From the NCBI RefSeq assembly GCF_900182605.1, contig NZ_FXTB01000001.1, positions 992,001 through 1,056,000 of the forward strand: a stretch of DNA of 64,000 nt. Direction: 5' to 3'. The notes beneath the pieces are model-generated. The model made no database searches and was not told the origin of the DNA. It saw only the letters and a list, made by a program, of their open reading frames with translations. Made by a program: the position numbers and the translations under genes. This stretch comes from Saccharicrinis carchari (GTDB lineage: Bacteria; Bacteroidota; Bacteroidia; Bacteroidales; Marinilabiliaceae). Below are positions 18,397 through 28,545 of this stretch, piece by piece (within the stretch, counting starts at the first letter, position 1; the number at the start of each line of letters is the position of its first letter).

Positions 18397-19665
18397 CTAA
18401 TTGCCATATACCTTAATATGGCTAAGCAGCTTTATATTTTTAATATCGGAGTAATCGTACTGGTATAAACCGTCTGTACCAATCATAAGTAATACATTGC
18501 CCAAGGGGATTACATCAAAGGCATTAATTTCTTTATAATGTGCTAATAAGTTATCGTCGATAGCCAAAGGGTCGCTGGCATCATATATTTTGAGTCCATC
18601 GTTACCATCGCACACAAATAAAATTTCATCGTCAATACCCAGGCCATAAGGCTCTCTCATGGGATACTCTTTTAACAGCTTAGGCGCTTCAATGGTTGAA
18701 ATATCTATCACATCAAGCTGGCTTTCGATAGCCCCACATAAATTGCCACCGCGTAAAGTTACATAAGCATAATTACCATTTACTACCACCGGATCGCAGG
18801 CAGTAGCATGCTGAAATTGCGATATAAATTGCGGATTGGCCGGGTTTTGTAAACTATAAATATACATTCCGCTTTGTGCACCTATAAAAAGCATTTGCTC
18901 ATATGGGAAAAGCGTTTCTATTTGCCAGCTTATAGGTATTTTTTTTGTAAATGCGGGATTAGAGGTATCCGACACATCAAATAAATGCAACGAAGCTTTA
19001 TCTATGGCATAAAGAAAATTACCATACAATGTAAAACGAGCCATCGAACCACCCGTTCCTATGCCGGAGGCATTGACTTTGTTCATGGCGGCTTCTAAAG
19101 CAAAAAAACCTCTGTCCCACATAGGGAATCGAGGGTGCTGATAATAATCGTGGATAGCATCCGTTGTTTCATAGCTCACAGTATAACCAACAATAACTCC
19201 TTTGCTCATATCAAGTTCGGACAATATACCCTCACCATAATCGGGAATTATATACGGAAAAACACTGGTATCCCGATCCACCTCGCGTAGGTTACTCATA
19301 TCGCTGATATCAATGGTAAGGAGGTCGATATAACTATCGGCATATAACTTATCACCTTTAACGGCCATGTCCACATTGCCGGGTATTTCAATAAAAGAAA
19401 CGTTTTGCGGATTGGCGGGATTGGAATTATCGATCACATGAATACCTTTTTGATATTCGTTGATAAAAATAAAATCGTCCTTGAAGTATAGTTTTCCCGG
19501 TTGTTGCACCGTTTCTGCACTTTTTAAGGAAACAGACGAACGCAGGTCGGCGTAGCTCATGTATTTTGGATTGTTTACTTTAAATGTTTCCTCAATTTTA
19601 TCGCTACAAGAAAATTGTATAAGCGCTGCGCTCATTAGAATAAAATAGGCTAATACTTTTTTCAT
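18397..19665 (-). CDS. LVIVD-repeat beta-propeller lipoprotein
   Basis: A 422-residue surface lipoprotein. The signal ends in a lipobox (IQFSC, Cys20). The rest consists of repeats such as HVIDNSNPANPQNVSFIEIP, HLFDVSDTSNPAF, YIYSLQNPANPQFI and KIYDASDPLAI, which are LVIVD repeats predicted to form a beta-propeller. No catalytic residues are recognisable, so binding or scaffolding is likely. It converges with fumC. Confidence 0.88.
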   Translation of the reverse strand: MKKVLAYFILMSAALIQFSCSDKIEETFKVNNPKYMSYADLRSSVSLKSAETVQQPGKLYFKDDFIFINEYQKGIHVIDNSNPANPQNVSFIEIPGNVDMAVKGDKLYADSYIDLLTIDISDMSNLREVDRDTSVFPYIIPDYGEGILSELDMSKGVIVGYTVSYETTDAIHDYYQHPRFPMWDRGFFALEAAMNKVNASGIGTGGSMARFTLYGNFLYAIDKASLHLFDVSDTSNPAFTKKIPISWQIETLFPYEQMLFIGAQSGMYIYSLQNPANPQFISQFQHATACDPVVVNGNYAYVTLRGGNLCGAIESQLDVIDISTIEAPKLLKEYPMREPYGLGIDDEILFVCDGNDGLKIYDASDPLAIDDNLLAHYKEINAFDVIPLGNVLLMIGTDGLYQYDYSDIKNIKLLSHIKVYGN

Positions 19666-19744
19666 GGTGTTTTTTTTTAGATCGTTAGATAATTAGAGCT
19701 TTTGGATGCTATTAAGTATGTACATGATGTAAAAAAAAGGTAAT

Positions 19745-19774
19745 AGTTGCGTATTATTTTTTTATTACGCAACT
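19745..19774. repeat. Inverted repeat between the divergent genes at 19.7 kb
   Basis: AGTTGCGTA and TACGCAACT form a 9-bp stem with a 12-base T-rich loop, followed by TTTTT on the plus strand. It lies 66 bases before the gene at 19840. It could be an attenuator or an operator; there is no upstream plus-strand gene for it to terminate. Confidence 0.4.
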
Positions 19775-19839
19775 TTTTATGCTTCAAACAGTCAGTATCA
19801 TTGTATAGGCTTATATAAATATCATATAAAAACCCGGCT

Positions 19840-20412
19840 ATGAAACTACGCGCAACCATTTTGCTTATTTTAATCCCTCTACTGGTTTACACCCAACAAA
19901 CAAAAGAGCCCGCATTCCACATATGGGATAAGGGATATTGTAATTTCACCTCGTTTGGATATTTAATAGGATCAGGGCAAGATGAAAAAACTTTTGTTCC
20001 GAGTTTACAGATGGAACATAACTACCGCTTTAACAAGAATTTTGCTTTTGGACTCTACACCGGTGCGGATTGCTTAGACATTACCGTTGCAACAATAGGT
20101 CCTCATCTTAAAATATTTTTCCCTCATAGTAATAACAAAACATCGTTATTTATAGGTTCTGCTATAGGGGGGTCGCTGGTTTTAAAGGATAAAAAAATAG
20201 AACATGTTGAAATTACCGATACAGGAGGAGGCAGGTTTGCCAATATAGAGATTGGGATTTCCATACGCGACAAAAGTAAAATAGGTTTTTTTGTAGCCAG
20301 CGGATACCGGCACCAGCAAATTTCATATACCCTAAAAGATAGTAGAGTAAATAGCATAAATAAGGCGATTACCTACAATAGATTTGTTTTAAAGTTTGGG
20401 ATAAGGATATGA
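19840..20412 (+). CDS. Small exported protein, probable outer-membrane beta-barrel
   Basis: 190 residues with a signal peptide (ILLILIPLLVYTQQ). The mature part alternates polar and hydrophobic residues with glycine-rich turns, ends in an aromatic-rich strand (YNRFVLKFGIRI) and has no cysteine pattern. This suits an eight-stranded barrel. I do not recognise a named family. It is divergent from the LVIVD lipoprotein and followed by a hairpin. Confidence 0.65.
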   Translation: MKLRATILLILIPLLVYTQQTKEPAFHIWDKGYCNFTSFGYLIGSGQDEKTFVPSLQMEHNYRFNKNFAFGLYTGADCLDITVATIGPHLKIFFPHSNNKTSLFIGSAIGGSLVLKDKKIEHVEITDTGGGRFANIEIGISIRDKSKIGFFVASGYRHQQISYTLKDSRVNSINKAITYNRFVLKFGIRI

Positions 20413-20442
20413 GTTTTTAAGCCCTTACTATTCTCTTTTAAG

Positions 20443-20476
20443 TGGGCTATCCCATTCCCTTCCCTTAGCCCATTTT
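20443..20476 (+). terminator. Terminator-like hairpin after 20412
   Basis: TGGGCTA and TAGCCCA pair across a 16-base pyrimidine-rich loop, followed by TTTT, 31 bases after the stop codon. Confidence 0.5.
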
Positions 20477-20572
20477 CTTCTAAAAAAGAATTTAGCTATT
20501 CTGAACATGGCTTTACCCACACAGATAATAATTAGAGTTATCTTTACGATTTAACTTTAAAATTACATTCAC

Positions 20573-21475
20573 TTGGAACGTTCGCATAAGGTATCATTAA
20601 TTTGGATGCATCTGGTTGTACTGATATACGGCTTTACTGCTATTCTGGGCAAGTTGATTGAAATGCAGGCCTTACAAATGGTGTGGTACCGAATGGCATT
20701 TGCTGCTATGGGACTGTTTGTTTATTTAATTGTAAGAAATAAACCAATAGTAAAAATACCTTTTAAAGAAACAGTTGCCTTGCTGGGTATAGGACTGGTG
20801 GTAGCCTCACACTGGATTGCTTTTTTTCATGCCATAAAAATATCCAACATATCGGTTACCCTTGGCGTAATATCTTCGGGTGCACTGTTTGCAAGCATTT
20901 TGGAACCATTATTTTTTAAAAAGAAAATCGATTGGCTCGAACTTTTAATCGGTATCTTTATAATACTGGGGCTATACATTATTTTTAGTTACGAATTGGA
21001 ATATCTAAACGGAATTATTGTTGCCATTGTGGCCACTGTTTTAGCTACGGTTTTTACCATCTTAAACAAAAAATATACCACCCGATATCCGCCTACAATA
21101 ATTAGTTTTTACGAAATGTTGGGCGGTTTTATAGGCATAAGCGTATATATGCTTTTTTCCGGTGGATTTGAAAGTGATTTTATAAAGCCAAGTACCATGG
21201 ACTTTGTTTATCTTTTGATACTGGGATTGATTTGTACAGCCTTTGCGTTTGCCCTTAGCGTAGATGTAATGAAAGAGCTTTCGGCATACACCGTCATTCT
21301 CTCTATCAATATGGAACCCATCTACGGTATTCTACTGGCCTTTTTGATTTTTGGAGAATCGGAATATATGACCTGGGGTTTTTATGTGGGTGCCGCAATA
21401 ATTTTAGCTTCGGTGTTTTTGTATCCTTTGCTTAAAAGAAGAAGAGTAAGGAAAATCAGGTCGATAGGACTATAG
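20573..21475 (+). CDS. EamA/DMT family transporter
   Basis: A 300-residue inner-membrane protein with ten predicted TM helices in two EamA repeats (about residues 8-140 and 148-288). It belongs to the drug/metabolite transporter superfamily; the substrate cannot be read from the sequence. The reading begins at a TTG (20573) whose product MERSHKVSLIW matches the usual N-terminal extension; the first ATG at 20606 would remove 11 residues but keep all helices. It converges with the PatB-type gene. Confidence 0.88.
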   Translation: MERSHKVSLIWMHLVVLIYGFTAILGKLIEMQALQMVWYRMAFAAMGLFVYLIVRNKPIVKIPFKETVALLGIGLVVASHWIAFFHAIKISNISVTLGVISSGALFASILEPLFFKKKIDWLELLIGIFIILGLYIIFSYELEYLNGIIVAIVATVLATVFTILNKKYTTRYPPTIISFYEMLGGFIGISVYMLFSGGFESDFIKPSTMDFVYLLILGLICTAFAFALSVDVMKELSAYTVILSINMEPIYGILLAFLIFGESEYMTWGFYVGAAIILASVFLYPLLKRRRVRKIRSIGL

Positions 21476-21554
21476 GCTCATAGCTTTTTGGTCAATAGGT
21501 GGGTAGGTCCTTATGTTTTTTGGGTTAATATCTGTTGGGCAGGTTTGGCATCGG

Positions 21555-22748
21555 TTAATATTGGCTCTGTTTATACACTTCATTTCTTACTTTAAGTATC
21601 CTCTTTAAGCCTTCTCCGATAACAGATTTTGGTGAACCTATGTTTAAACGCTGGAAACCGGCACCTTCCGTGCCAAAGGAAACCCCATCGTTCATTCCCA
21701 CTTTACCCACTTCTATCAACGCTTTACGTAACTTGGCGGGCGAAAGACCCCACTTTCTGAAATCGAGCCACAGCAGATAGGTGGCCTCCGGCAGTACAAA
21801 GCCTACTTCGGGCATATTTTTAGCGATAAAATCCTGGACCATCAAAGCGTTTTCTTCCAGGTATTTTTTTAATGCTTCTAACCAATCTTCCCCATCATTG
21901 TAAGCAACTCTTAAAGCAACACCACCAAAGAGATTTCCCATATGTAGTTGCATAGCCCAGAGACGTTTGTGGAACCTTTTGCGTAATTTACTATCTGCAA
22001 TTATGGCATATGCCGATGACAGCCCTGCTATATTAAAAGTTTTACTGGGTGCCATGCAGGTTATGATGCGATCGTTTATTTCAGGGAAAAGTTTTGCCAT
22101 GGGCAAGTGCGAATGACCAAACAAGCACAAATCGCTGTGTATCTCGTCAGACACTATCATCACATCGTGCTTGATACAAATATCTGCTATGCGCTTTAAC
22201 TCCTCTTTATTCCATGCTCTGCCTACCGGGTTATGCGGGTTCGAAAAAACAAATATTTTTGTCCTAGGATCGCTGGCCTGCGCCTCTAATAAATCAAAAT
22301 CGATGGTATAATAACCCGCTTCCTCTATCAAAGTATTCCGCAACAACTCCCTTTGGTTTTCGGTAACGATAGAATAAAATGGAGGATACACCGGCGTTTG
22401 GATAATAACCTTATCACCCGGATTGCTGAATTCGTGCAGCGCTACCATAATTGAAGGAAGCACACCCGGCGAAAACTCGATCCACCCATCTTCAATATCC
22501 CAAAGATGTCTGTTTTTTAGCCAGTTAACAATAGCGCTCGTAAATTTATTGTCGCGGATAGTATAGCCATAAATATGATGCGACGCTCTATCTTCTAATG
22601 CTTTAACTACAGCCGGAGGAGCCTTAAAATCCATATCGGCCACCCAAAGCGGCAACACATCATCGGTTCCAAATACCATTTCCCTTAAATCCAGTTTGTA
22701 TGCATCGGTACCTTCACGAGGTATTATTTCGTCGAAATTATAGTTCAT
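21555..22748 (-). CDS. PatB/MalY-type pyridoxal phosphate C-S lyase (aminotransferase class I/II)
   Basis: A 397-residue PLP enzyme. The N-terminus (NYNFDEIIPREGTDAYKLD, then LPLWVADMDF) is diagnostic of the PatB/MalY group of cystathionine beta-lyases, which split C-S bonds and can act as weak aminotransferases. The PLP lysine lies in APSKTFNIAGL, the aspartate in FSNPHNPVG and ivSDEIHSDL, and the arginine near the end. Likely role: sulfur amino-acid metabolism. It stands alone. Confidence 0.92.
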   Translation of the reverse strand: MNYNFDEIIPREGTDAYKLDLREMVFGTDDVLPLWVADMDFKAPPAVVKALEDRASHHIYGYTIRDNKFTSAIVNWLKNRHLWDIEDGWIEFSPGVLPSIMVALHEFSNPGDKVIIQTPVYPPFYSIVTENQRELLRNTLIEEAGYYTIDFDLLEAQASDPRTKIFVFSNPHNPVGRAWNKEELKRIADICIKHDVMIVSDEIHSDLCLFGHSHLPMAKLFPEINDRIITCMAPSKTFNIAGLSSAYAIIADSKLRKRFHKRLWAMQLHMGNLFGGVALRVAYNDGEDWLEALKKYLEENALMVQDFIAKNMPEVGFVLPEATYLLWLDFRKWGLSPAKLRKALIEVGKVGMNDGVSFGTEGAGFQRLNIGSPKSVIGEGLKRILKVRNEVYKQSQY

Positions 22749-22849
22749 GGCAATAAAAGATTGTGATTAATGATTAGTTGACTAATATCCTGCTATTAAA
22801 ATGGAACAATTACATCCTGTTTACAAATAGGAATACATAATTTACCAAC

Positions 22850-22886
22850 AAAAACATCCGGGACGGGATACGTAACGGATGTTTTT
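22850..22886 (-). terminator. Terminator after the small lipoprotein gene
   Basis: AAAAACATCCG and CGGATGTTTTT form an 11-bp stem with a 15-base loop and T runs on both strands. It stands just downstream of the minus-strand lipoprotein gene. Confidence 0.8.
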
Positions 22887-22910
22887 ATTTAAATTACCGG
22901 CAGAAAATTG

Positions 22911-23423
22911 CTACTCAATAATTATTTCAACAGACGAATTGGCTATATTACCGGCCTTATCGGTACATTTTATATTTAACACGTAGGTACCTGTCCAGAC
23001 CCGTTTAGGAATATTCTCGCCAAATAATGTTTCCTCTGTGAATTGCTGTTCTTTGCCGGATAAGGATATTTTAAACGCTTTATCTTTGGTAGGCTCCCAC
23101 GGATCATCATCCACACCAGTGCTTGTTTTTAATGTGGCAGGCGCTGCTGTTTTGGTGTGTGTCAGCGTAAATTCCACCGCTTGCAGCTCTTCATTATCTT
23201 TAAATGTTCCTGAATACAAAAAAGGGTTAGTAATGGCATACTTCTGTCCGGAAGCTGCAGGCAATATTGTTTCAATAGTTGGTGCGGTAGTATCCGGCTC
23301 TGGTTGGGGTTCTTCCTTATTATCGTCGCCCCCACATGCCGTTAAAAACATGGTTACAACTGCCACTAATGCCAACATCCTTGTTAATTCGGTTCTCATA
23401 TTATTTTTATTTATCATTATCAT
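22911..23423 (-). CDS. Small lipoprotein, DUF4625-like
   Basis: Up to 170 residues. The signal peptide MRTELTRMLALVAVV...LTAC gives lipid attachment at Cys30, followed by a Gly/Asp spacer and a single beta-sandwich domain starting at TAPTIETILPA. This resembles DUF4625 lipoproteins of Bacteroidota, whose function is unknown. The first ATG (23421-23423) overlaps the fcl stop codon; the ATG at 23397-23399 gives the more usual signal peptide. Co-transcription with the sugar-nucleotide genes is likely from the overlap. Confidence 0.7.
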   Translation of the reverse strand: MIMINKNNMRTELTRMLALVAVVTMFLTACGGDDNKEEPQPEPDTTAPTIETILPAASGQKYAITNPFLYSGTFKDNEELQAVEFTLTHTKTAAPATLKTSTGVDDDPWEPTKDKAFKISLSGKEQQFTEETLFGENIPKRVWTGTYVLNIKCTDKAGNIANSSVEIIIE

Positions 23424-24520
23424 TTAACATATTGCGAAAACACTTTCTCGATGCCCTCTTTTAAACCGATGGAGGCGGTCCATCCCAGTTCGCTCATCTT
23501 TGAAACATCCAACAGTTTTTGATAGGTACCGTCGGGCTTTTCATTATCCCACTCCAGGTTACCGGTAAAACCAACGATATCTTTAATTAGCTCGGCCAAT
23601 TCTTTTATAGATTGATCCTCTCCTACCCCAATATTGATATGAGTGTTGCGCACTTCAGCTCCCTTGCCTTGCACTAAATCATCGAAATCAACTTTTTCCA
23701 TGGCATACACGCAGGCCTCGGCCATATCGTCGGAATGCAAAAACTCGCGACGGGGTTTACCCGTTCCCCACAGCTTTATAGAGCAAGCCCGTTGCCCGCC
23801 CTCTGTAGTAATTTGTATACCATATTTTGCCAATATATTCAACATCTGTGCCTGCGTAGCCTTACCTGTAAATCCTTCTACCGGTCTTTTATTCAAATCA
23901 TTTTTTATGCCCTCCCAATTTTCATTTTCAAGGCATTTGCCAAGATACATTTTTCGTATTAAAGCTGGCAGAACATGTGATTTTTCCAAATCGTAATTAT
24001 CATTAGGACCGTACAAATTGGTGGGCATCACCGATACAAAGTTGGTACCGTATTGTAAATTGTACGATTCGCACATTTTAATACCGGCAATTTTTGCAAT
24101 GGAATATGACTCGTTGGTGTACTCCAGAATATCGGTCAGCAAATAATCTTCCTTTATAGGCTGCGGGCAATCCTTGGGATAAATACAGGAACTCCCCAAA
24201 AACAACAGTTTTTTAACTCCGGCTTTGTAAGCATGGTGTATCACGTTGTTTTGAATTTGGATATTCTCGTATATAAAATCGGCTCTATAAGTATTATTGG
24301 CCACAATACCCCCCACTTTGGCCGCCGCCAAAAAAACATAATCCGGCTTTTCGTTGGCAAAAAAATCTTCAACGGCTTTGGCATCTAACAAATCCAGTTG
24401 AGCTCGTGTTTTTACCACAATATTTCTGTATCCCTTTTGTTCAAGGCAACGAACAATGCCCGAACCCACCAAGCCGCGATGTCCGGCAATAAATATTTTA
24501 CCTTGTTTATCCATCATCAT
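23420..24520 (-). CDS. fcl: GDP-L-fucose synthase
   Basis: A 366-residue extended short-chain dehydrogenase (SDR; the usual 310-320 residues plus an insert). It epimerises and reduces GDP-4-keto-6-deoxymannose to GDP-L-fucose with NADPH. The cofactor motif is GHRGLVGSG, and the catalytic YSIAKIAG gives Tyr and Lys. LGSSCIYP and VMPTNLYGPND are GDP-fucose synthase hallmarks. It follows gmd, which makes its substrate, with an 86-base gap. Confidence 0.95.
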   Translation of the reverse strand: MMMDKQGKIFIAGHRGLVGSGIVRCLEQKGYRNIVVKTRAQLDLLDAKAVEDFFANEKPDYVFLAAAKVGGIVANNTYRADFIYENIQIQNNVIHHAYKAGVKKLLFLGSSCIYPKDCPQPIKEDYLLTDILEYTNESYSIAKIAGIKMCESYNLQYGTNFVSVMPTNLYGPNDNYDLEKSHVLPALIRKMYLGKCLENENWEGIKNDLNKRPVEGFTGKATQAQMLNILAKYGIQITTEGGQRACSIKLWGTGKPRREFLHSDDMAEACVYAMEKVDFDDLVQGKGAEVRNTHINIGVGEDQSIKELAELIKDIVGFTGNLEWDNEKPDGTYQKLLDVSKMSELGWTASIGLKEGIEKVFSQYVK

Positions 24521-24606
24521 TAATTATAAAAAAATCCGTTATAAATCATTGCCTTATGAGAGAAGCGCATGCTTTCCAAATTATTGGTTAAGTAGTAGGA
24601 TACATA

Positions 24607-25722
24607 CTATTCAAAATAATTCAAGGTTTTATATCCACCATCTTGCAAAAACTTGTCTTTTTTCATCAACTTGATGTCGTTTTCCATCATATCGTCTACC
24701 AACATATTTAAGTTGTATTTAGGTTTCCAACCTAATTTATCGTTGGCCTTTTTGGGGTCACCGATTAGCAACTCCACTTCGGTAGGGCGGAAATAACGCG
24801 GATCTACTTCCACCACGCAGCGATCGGTATCAATTTTAAAATCAGGATTATTACAACTAACAACATATCCTTTTTCTTCAACGCCCTCTCCTCTAAACTC
24901 AATGCTAACGCCAATATTGTTAAATGCCATACGCACAAACTCGCGCACCTCGGTTGTTATGCCTGTGGCTACCACAAAATCTTCGGGTTTATCCTGTTGA
25001 AGCATCAGGTACATAGCTTCTACATAATCTTTGGCATGCCCCCAGTCGCGCTTTGCCGATAGGTTGCCCAGGAACAATTTCTCTTGCAGCCCTAACCCTA
25101 TACGCGCTACGGCACGGGTAATTTTACGCGTTACAAAAGTCTCGCCCCTGATGGGTGATTCGTGATTAAAAAGGATACCGTTACAAGCGTAAATATCATA
25201 TGCCTCACGATAATTGACTGTAATCCAATATCCATACAATTTAGCCACTGCGTAGGGCGAACGAGGATAGAAAGGTGTTTTCTCCGATTGGGGTACTTCC
25301 TGCACCAAACCATAAAGCTCACTGGTAGATGCCTGATAGAAGCGGGTTTTTTTGGTTAATCCTAATAGCCTGATGGCTTCAAGAATGCGTAAGGTTCCGA
25401 TACCATCGGCATTGGCTGTATATTCCGGCGTATCAAAACTAACGGCTACGTGCGACATGGCCGCCAGGTTGTAAATTTCGTCGGGCTGCGTTTCCTGAAT
25501 AATGCGAATGAGGTTGGTAGAGTCGGTGAGATCGCCATAATGAAGAAAAAAGTTCTTGTTATCCACATGCGGATCCTGATACAAGTGATCAATCCTATCC
25601 GTATTAAAAAGTGAAGAGCGACGTTTGACACCGTGCACCACATATCCTTTTTTCAATAAAAATTCCGACAGATACGCTCCGTCCTGTCCGGTAACACCGG
25701 TAATTAAAGCAACCTTTGCCAT
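24607..25722 (-). CDS. gmd: GDP-mannose 4,6-dehydratase
   Basis: A 371-residue SDR enzyme converting GDP-mannose to GDP-4-keto-6-deoxy-D-mannose. Visible are the NADP motif [14 protein letters not shown], the family motif [16 protein letters not shown], the catalytic Thr-Glu-Tyr-Lys set (QASTSELYG and [10 protein letters not shown]) and [16 protein letters not shown]. The pair gmd-fcl supplies GDP-fucose for capsular or O-polysaccharide. Start ATG at 25722. Confidence 0.97.
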   Translation of the reverse strand: MAKVALITGVTGQDGAYLSEFLLKKGYVVHGVKRRSSLFNTDRIDHLYQDPHVDNKNFFLHYGDLTDSTNLIRIIQETQPDEIYNLAAMSHVAVSFDTPEYTANADGIGTLRILEAIRLLGLTKKTRFYQASTSELYGLVQEVPQSEKTPFYPRSPYAVAKLYGYWITVNYREAYDIYACNGILFNHESPIRGETFVTRKITRAVARIGLGLQEKLFLGNLSAKRDWGHAKDYVEAMYLMLQQDKPEDFVVATGITTEVREFVRMAFNNIGVSIEFRGEGVEEKGYVVSCNNPDFKIDTDRCVVEVDPRYFRPTEVELLIGDPKKANDKLGWKPKYNLNMLVDDMMENDIKLMKKDKFLQDGGYKTLNYFE

Positions 25723-25839
25723 GCTGTTTGTTTTATATTTATTTATATTCTTTTCTATCCCTTTGGAATAACAAAAAGAGAACCGTAAAAGGGCGTGTGC
25801 CTTGTGATATTTTGCTAATGCCTTACAGACCTTAATTTT

Positions 25840-26832
25840 TTATGGCGTGGATAAATTATTCCAATACCAATCTATGGCTTTTTTTAATCCCTCCTTAACA
25901 CTGTATGTTGGCTTATATCCCAATAAATGTTTGGCTTTATCAATTGATGCGAGGGAATGCGGTACATCCCCTATCCTTTCGGGACCGTAATTCACTTTTA
26001 CTCCACTTATCGCATTATCGTAGGTCGATAAAAACTCCTTTAAATAAGCGATGAGCTCATTTAGTGAAGTACGCTCTCCAAATGCCACATTATATACCGT
26101 GTTAACGGCTTCCATATTATTGGTAACCGCTGCCAGCTGATTGGCCTGTATCACATTATCGATAAAAGTAAAGTCGCGCGAAAATGAACCATCACCGTTT
26201 ATTGTGGGCGATTGGTGCGCAATGAGTGCCTTAACAAACTTGGGTATAACGGCGGCATAGGCTCCATCGGGATCCTGTCGCTTACCAAAAACATTAAAAT
26301 AACGCAAACCCACCAGTTCCATATCGTATAAGCGTGCAAAAACATCGGCATAAAGCTCATTTACATATTTGGTTACCGCATAGGGCGACAATGGCTTGCC
26401 AATTATATCCTCTACCTTAGGTAAAGATTCGCTATCGCCATAGGTTGATGAGCTGGCAGCATACACCACTCTTTTTATACCGGCGTCACGGGCAGATAAT
26501 ATAACATTGACAAAACCCGATATGTTTACATCGTTGGTAGTTTTAGGATCATTGATAGAACGTGGTACAGAGCCCAAAGCTGCCTGGTGGAGCACTAAGT
26601 GACAATCTTTGACAGCCTTATCGCAACCCTCGCGATTGCGAATATCCCCCTCCACCAATTTAAAATCCGGATTCGCTAAAAATGGTTCAATATTGATACG
26701 TTTCCCTGTGGAAAAATTATCCAGACAAACCACTTTATTATTCTGCTTTAACAGGCGTTCAATTAAGTTAGAGCCAATAAAACCAGCTCCTCCTGTAATT
26801 AAAACATTTTTATTTTTGATTTCTTCTTTCAT
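25840..26832 (-). CDS. UDP-GlcNAc/UDP-hexose 4-epimerase (WbpP/VipB type SDR)
   Basis: A 330-residue extended SDR. The NAD motif is TGGAGFIGSN, the catalytic residues lie in AASSSTYGDS and SPYAVTKYVNELY, and VGLRYFNVFGKRQDP is the WbpP/TviC-like signature. It probably interconverts UDP-GlcNAc and UDP-GalNAc (or their uronates) for surface polysaccharide. It stands upstream of gmd on the same strand with a 117-base gap. Substrate preference cannot be fixed by eye; a plain GalE is less likely. Confidence 0.85.
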   Translation of the reverse strand: MKEEIKNKNVLITGGAGFIGSNLIERLLKQNNKVVCLDNFSTGKRINIEPFLANPDFKLVEGDIRNREGCDKAVKDCHLVLHQAALGSVPRSINDPKTTNDVNISGFVNVILSARDAGIKRVVYAASSSTYGDSESLPKVEDIIGKPLSPYAVTKYVNELYADVFARLYDMELVGLRYFNVFGKRQDPDGAYAAVIPKFVKALIAHQSPTINGDGSFSRDFTFIDNVIQANQLAAVTNNMEAVNTVYNVAFGERTSLNELIAYLKEFLSTYDNAISGVKVNYGPERIGDVPHSLASIDKAKHLLGYKPTYSVKEGLKKAIDWYWNNLSTP

Positions 26833-26909
26833 ACACAGCTACATTGGAGTTGGTCGCCAAATTAAACATCTTTATTTTGGCGACCTAAGCTTTTATGACC
26901 AATGCCTTA

Positions 26910-28439
26910 TTATTTAGCGTAATTAACCGCTCTGGTTTCACGAATAACGGTAATCTTTACCTGTCCGGGATACGTCATTTCGGTTTGTATTTTTTTGGCT
27001 ATTTCGTAAGATAGTGTTTCGGCATCCTTGTCCGACACTTTTTCGCTGCCTACGATAACGCGTAATTCACGACCTGCCTGTATAGCGTAGGTTTTCAACA
27101 CTCCCGGATAATTCAGCGCCAGACTTTCCAAATCCTTCAAACGCTTAATGTAGGAATCAACCACTTCGCGACGAGCACCCGGACGGGCACCGGATATGGC
27201 ATCGCAGACCTGCACCACAGGTGCTATCATGGTGGTCATTTCAACTTCGTCGTGGTGGGCGCCTATGGCATTACAGATATCCGGTTTTTCCTTGTACTTT
27301 TCGGCCAGTTTCATACCCAGTATAGCATGTGGCAATTCCGGATCCTCATCACTCACTTTACCAATATCGTGCAACAGTCCGGCACGTTTGGCTCTTTTGG
27401 GATTCAGTCCTAACTCGCTGGCCATTACGGCACACAAATTGGCTGTTTCGCGTGAGTGTTGCAAGAGATTTTGTCCGTATGAGGAACGATATTTCATTTT
27501 ACCTACCAACTTAATGAGTTCGGGGTGCAGGCCATGAATACCCAAGTCGATGGTAGTTCTTTTTCCCGTTTCAATCATCTCCTCCTCAACCTGCTTTCGT
27601 ACTTTATTTACAACCTCCTCGATACGTGCCGGATGAATACGGCCGTCGGTAACCAGCTGGTGCAGCGCCAGGCGGGCAATCTCACGACGCATAGGGTCAA
27701 AACCACTTAGCACAATGGCCTCTGGTGTGTCGTCCACAATTATCTCAATCCCTGTGGCTGCTTCCAGGGCACGAATATTACGACCTTCACGACCAATAAT
27801 ACGCCCTTTTATCTCATCGGAATCGATATGGAAGATGGTTACAGAATTTTCGATAGCATTTTCCGTGGCCACCCTTTGTATGGTTTGCAATACAATACGC
27901 TTAGACTCTTTATTGGCATTTATTTTTGCCTCGTCCATAATATCGTTGATGTACGACAGGGCTTCCGTTTTAGCTTCCGCCTTTAAAGATTCAATCAATT
28001 GATTTTTGGCCTCATCTGCTGTAAGACCCGAGATAGCTTCCAACTGCTCCAGATGTTGCTTTTGTACACGTTCCAGTTCGGATGACTTTTTTTCAACTAA
28101 GCTTAATTGACTCTCCAGGTTTTCCCGAATTGTTTCGGTTTCTTTACGTTTGCGCGAGAGCTCCTCCTGCTTTTGGGAAAAAACAGCTTCGCGTTGCTTC
28201 AGTTTGTTTTCTGCAACCTGTATTTTACTATTTCTACTGTTGATTTCCTTTTCGTGATCACTCTTCAGTTGCAAAAACTTTTCTTTGGCCTGTAATATCT
28301 TGTCTTTCTTTATTACTTCGGCTTTACTTTCGGCCACACGTAAGATCTTTTGGCTGTGCGATTTCAAAATCTTGCCATAAATCAGCCATGTGCCAAAAGA
28401 ACCTATTAGCAGGCCAATTATTCCTATCATTATTTCCAT
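26910..28439 (-). CDS. rny: Ribonuclease Y
   Basis: About 509 residues in the RNase Y order: an N-terminal TM anchor ([22 protein letters not shown]), a long coiled coil (about residues 25-190), a KH domain with [17 protein letters not shown], and an HD domain with LLHDIGK and AIGAHHDE. It is a membrane-anchored endonuclease that starts mRNA decay. An in-frame extension to 28478 exists, but the ATG at 28437-28439 matches the family start. Next to zapA, the common Bacteroidota arrangement. Confidence 0.95.
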   Translation of the reverse strand: MEIMIGIIGLLIGSFGTWLIYGKILKSHSQKILRVAESKAEVIKKDKILQAKEKFLQLKSDHEKEINSRNSKIQVAENKLKQREAVFSQKQEELSRKRKETETIRENLESQLSLVEKKSSELERVQKQHLEQLEAISGLTADEAKNQLIESLKAEAKTEALSYINDIMDEAKINANKESKRIVLQTIQRVATENAIENSVTIFHIDSDEIKGRIIGREGRNIRALEAATGIEIIVDDTPEAIVLSGFDPMRREIARLALHQLVTDGRIHPARIEEVVNKVRKQVEEEMIETGKRTTIDLGIHGLHPELIKLVGKMKYRSSYGQNLLQHSRETANLCAVMASELGLNPKRAKRAGLLHDIGKVSDEDPELPHAILGMKLAEKYKEKPDICNAIGAHHDEVEMTTMIAPVVQVCDAISGARPGARREVVDSYIKRLKDLESLALNYPGVLKTYAIQAGRELRVIVGSEKVSDKDAETLSYEIAKKIQTEMTYPGQVKITVIRETRAVNYAK

Positions 28440-28465
28440 TATAGTTATTATTAAATAAAACAAAA

Positions 28466-28521
28466 CCGCAATTATCATCGCTATACAAGATGCAGTACAT
28501 CTTATTGCAAAAACAATGCGG
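28466..28521 (-). ncRNA. Small folded element between zapA and rny
   Basis: CCGCA at 28466-28470 pairs with TGCGG at 28517-28521, and inside it AAGATG-CAGTA-CATCTT forms a second hairpin. In several Bacteroidota the zapA-rny gap holds 6S RNA, but this 105-base gap is too short for a full one. It may be an mRNA leader or processing element. Confidence 0.25.
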
Positions 28522-28545
28522 ACCTTATTGACATATATAGTTTAT

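Noticed and set aside
28440-28545. Possible 6S RNA in the zapA-rny gap
   Set aside because: The gap is 105 bases; 6S RNA needs about 150-200. Only a small hairpin element is reported.
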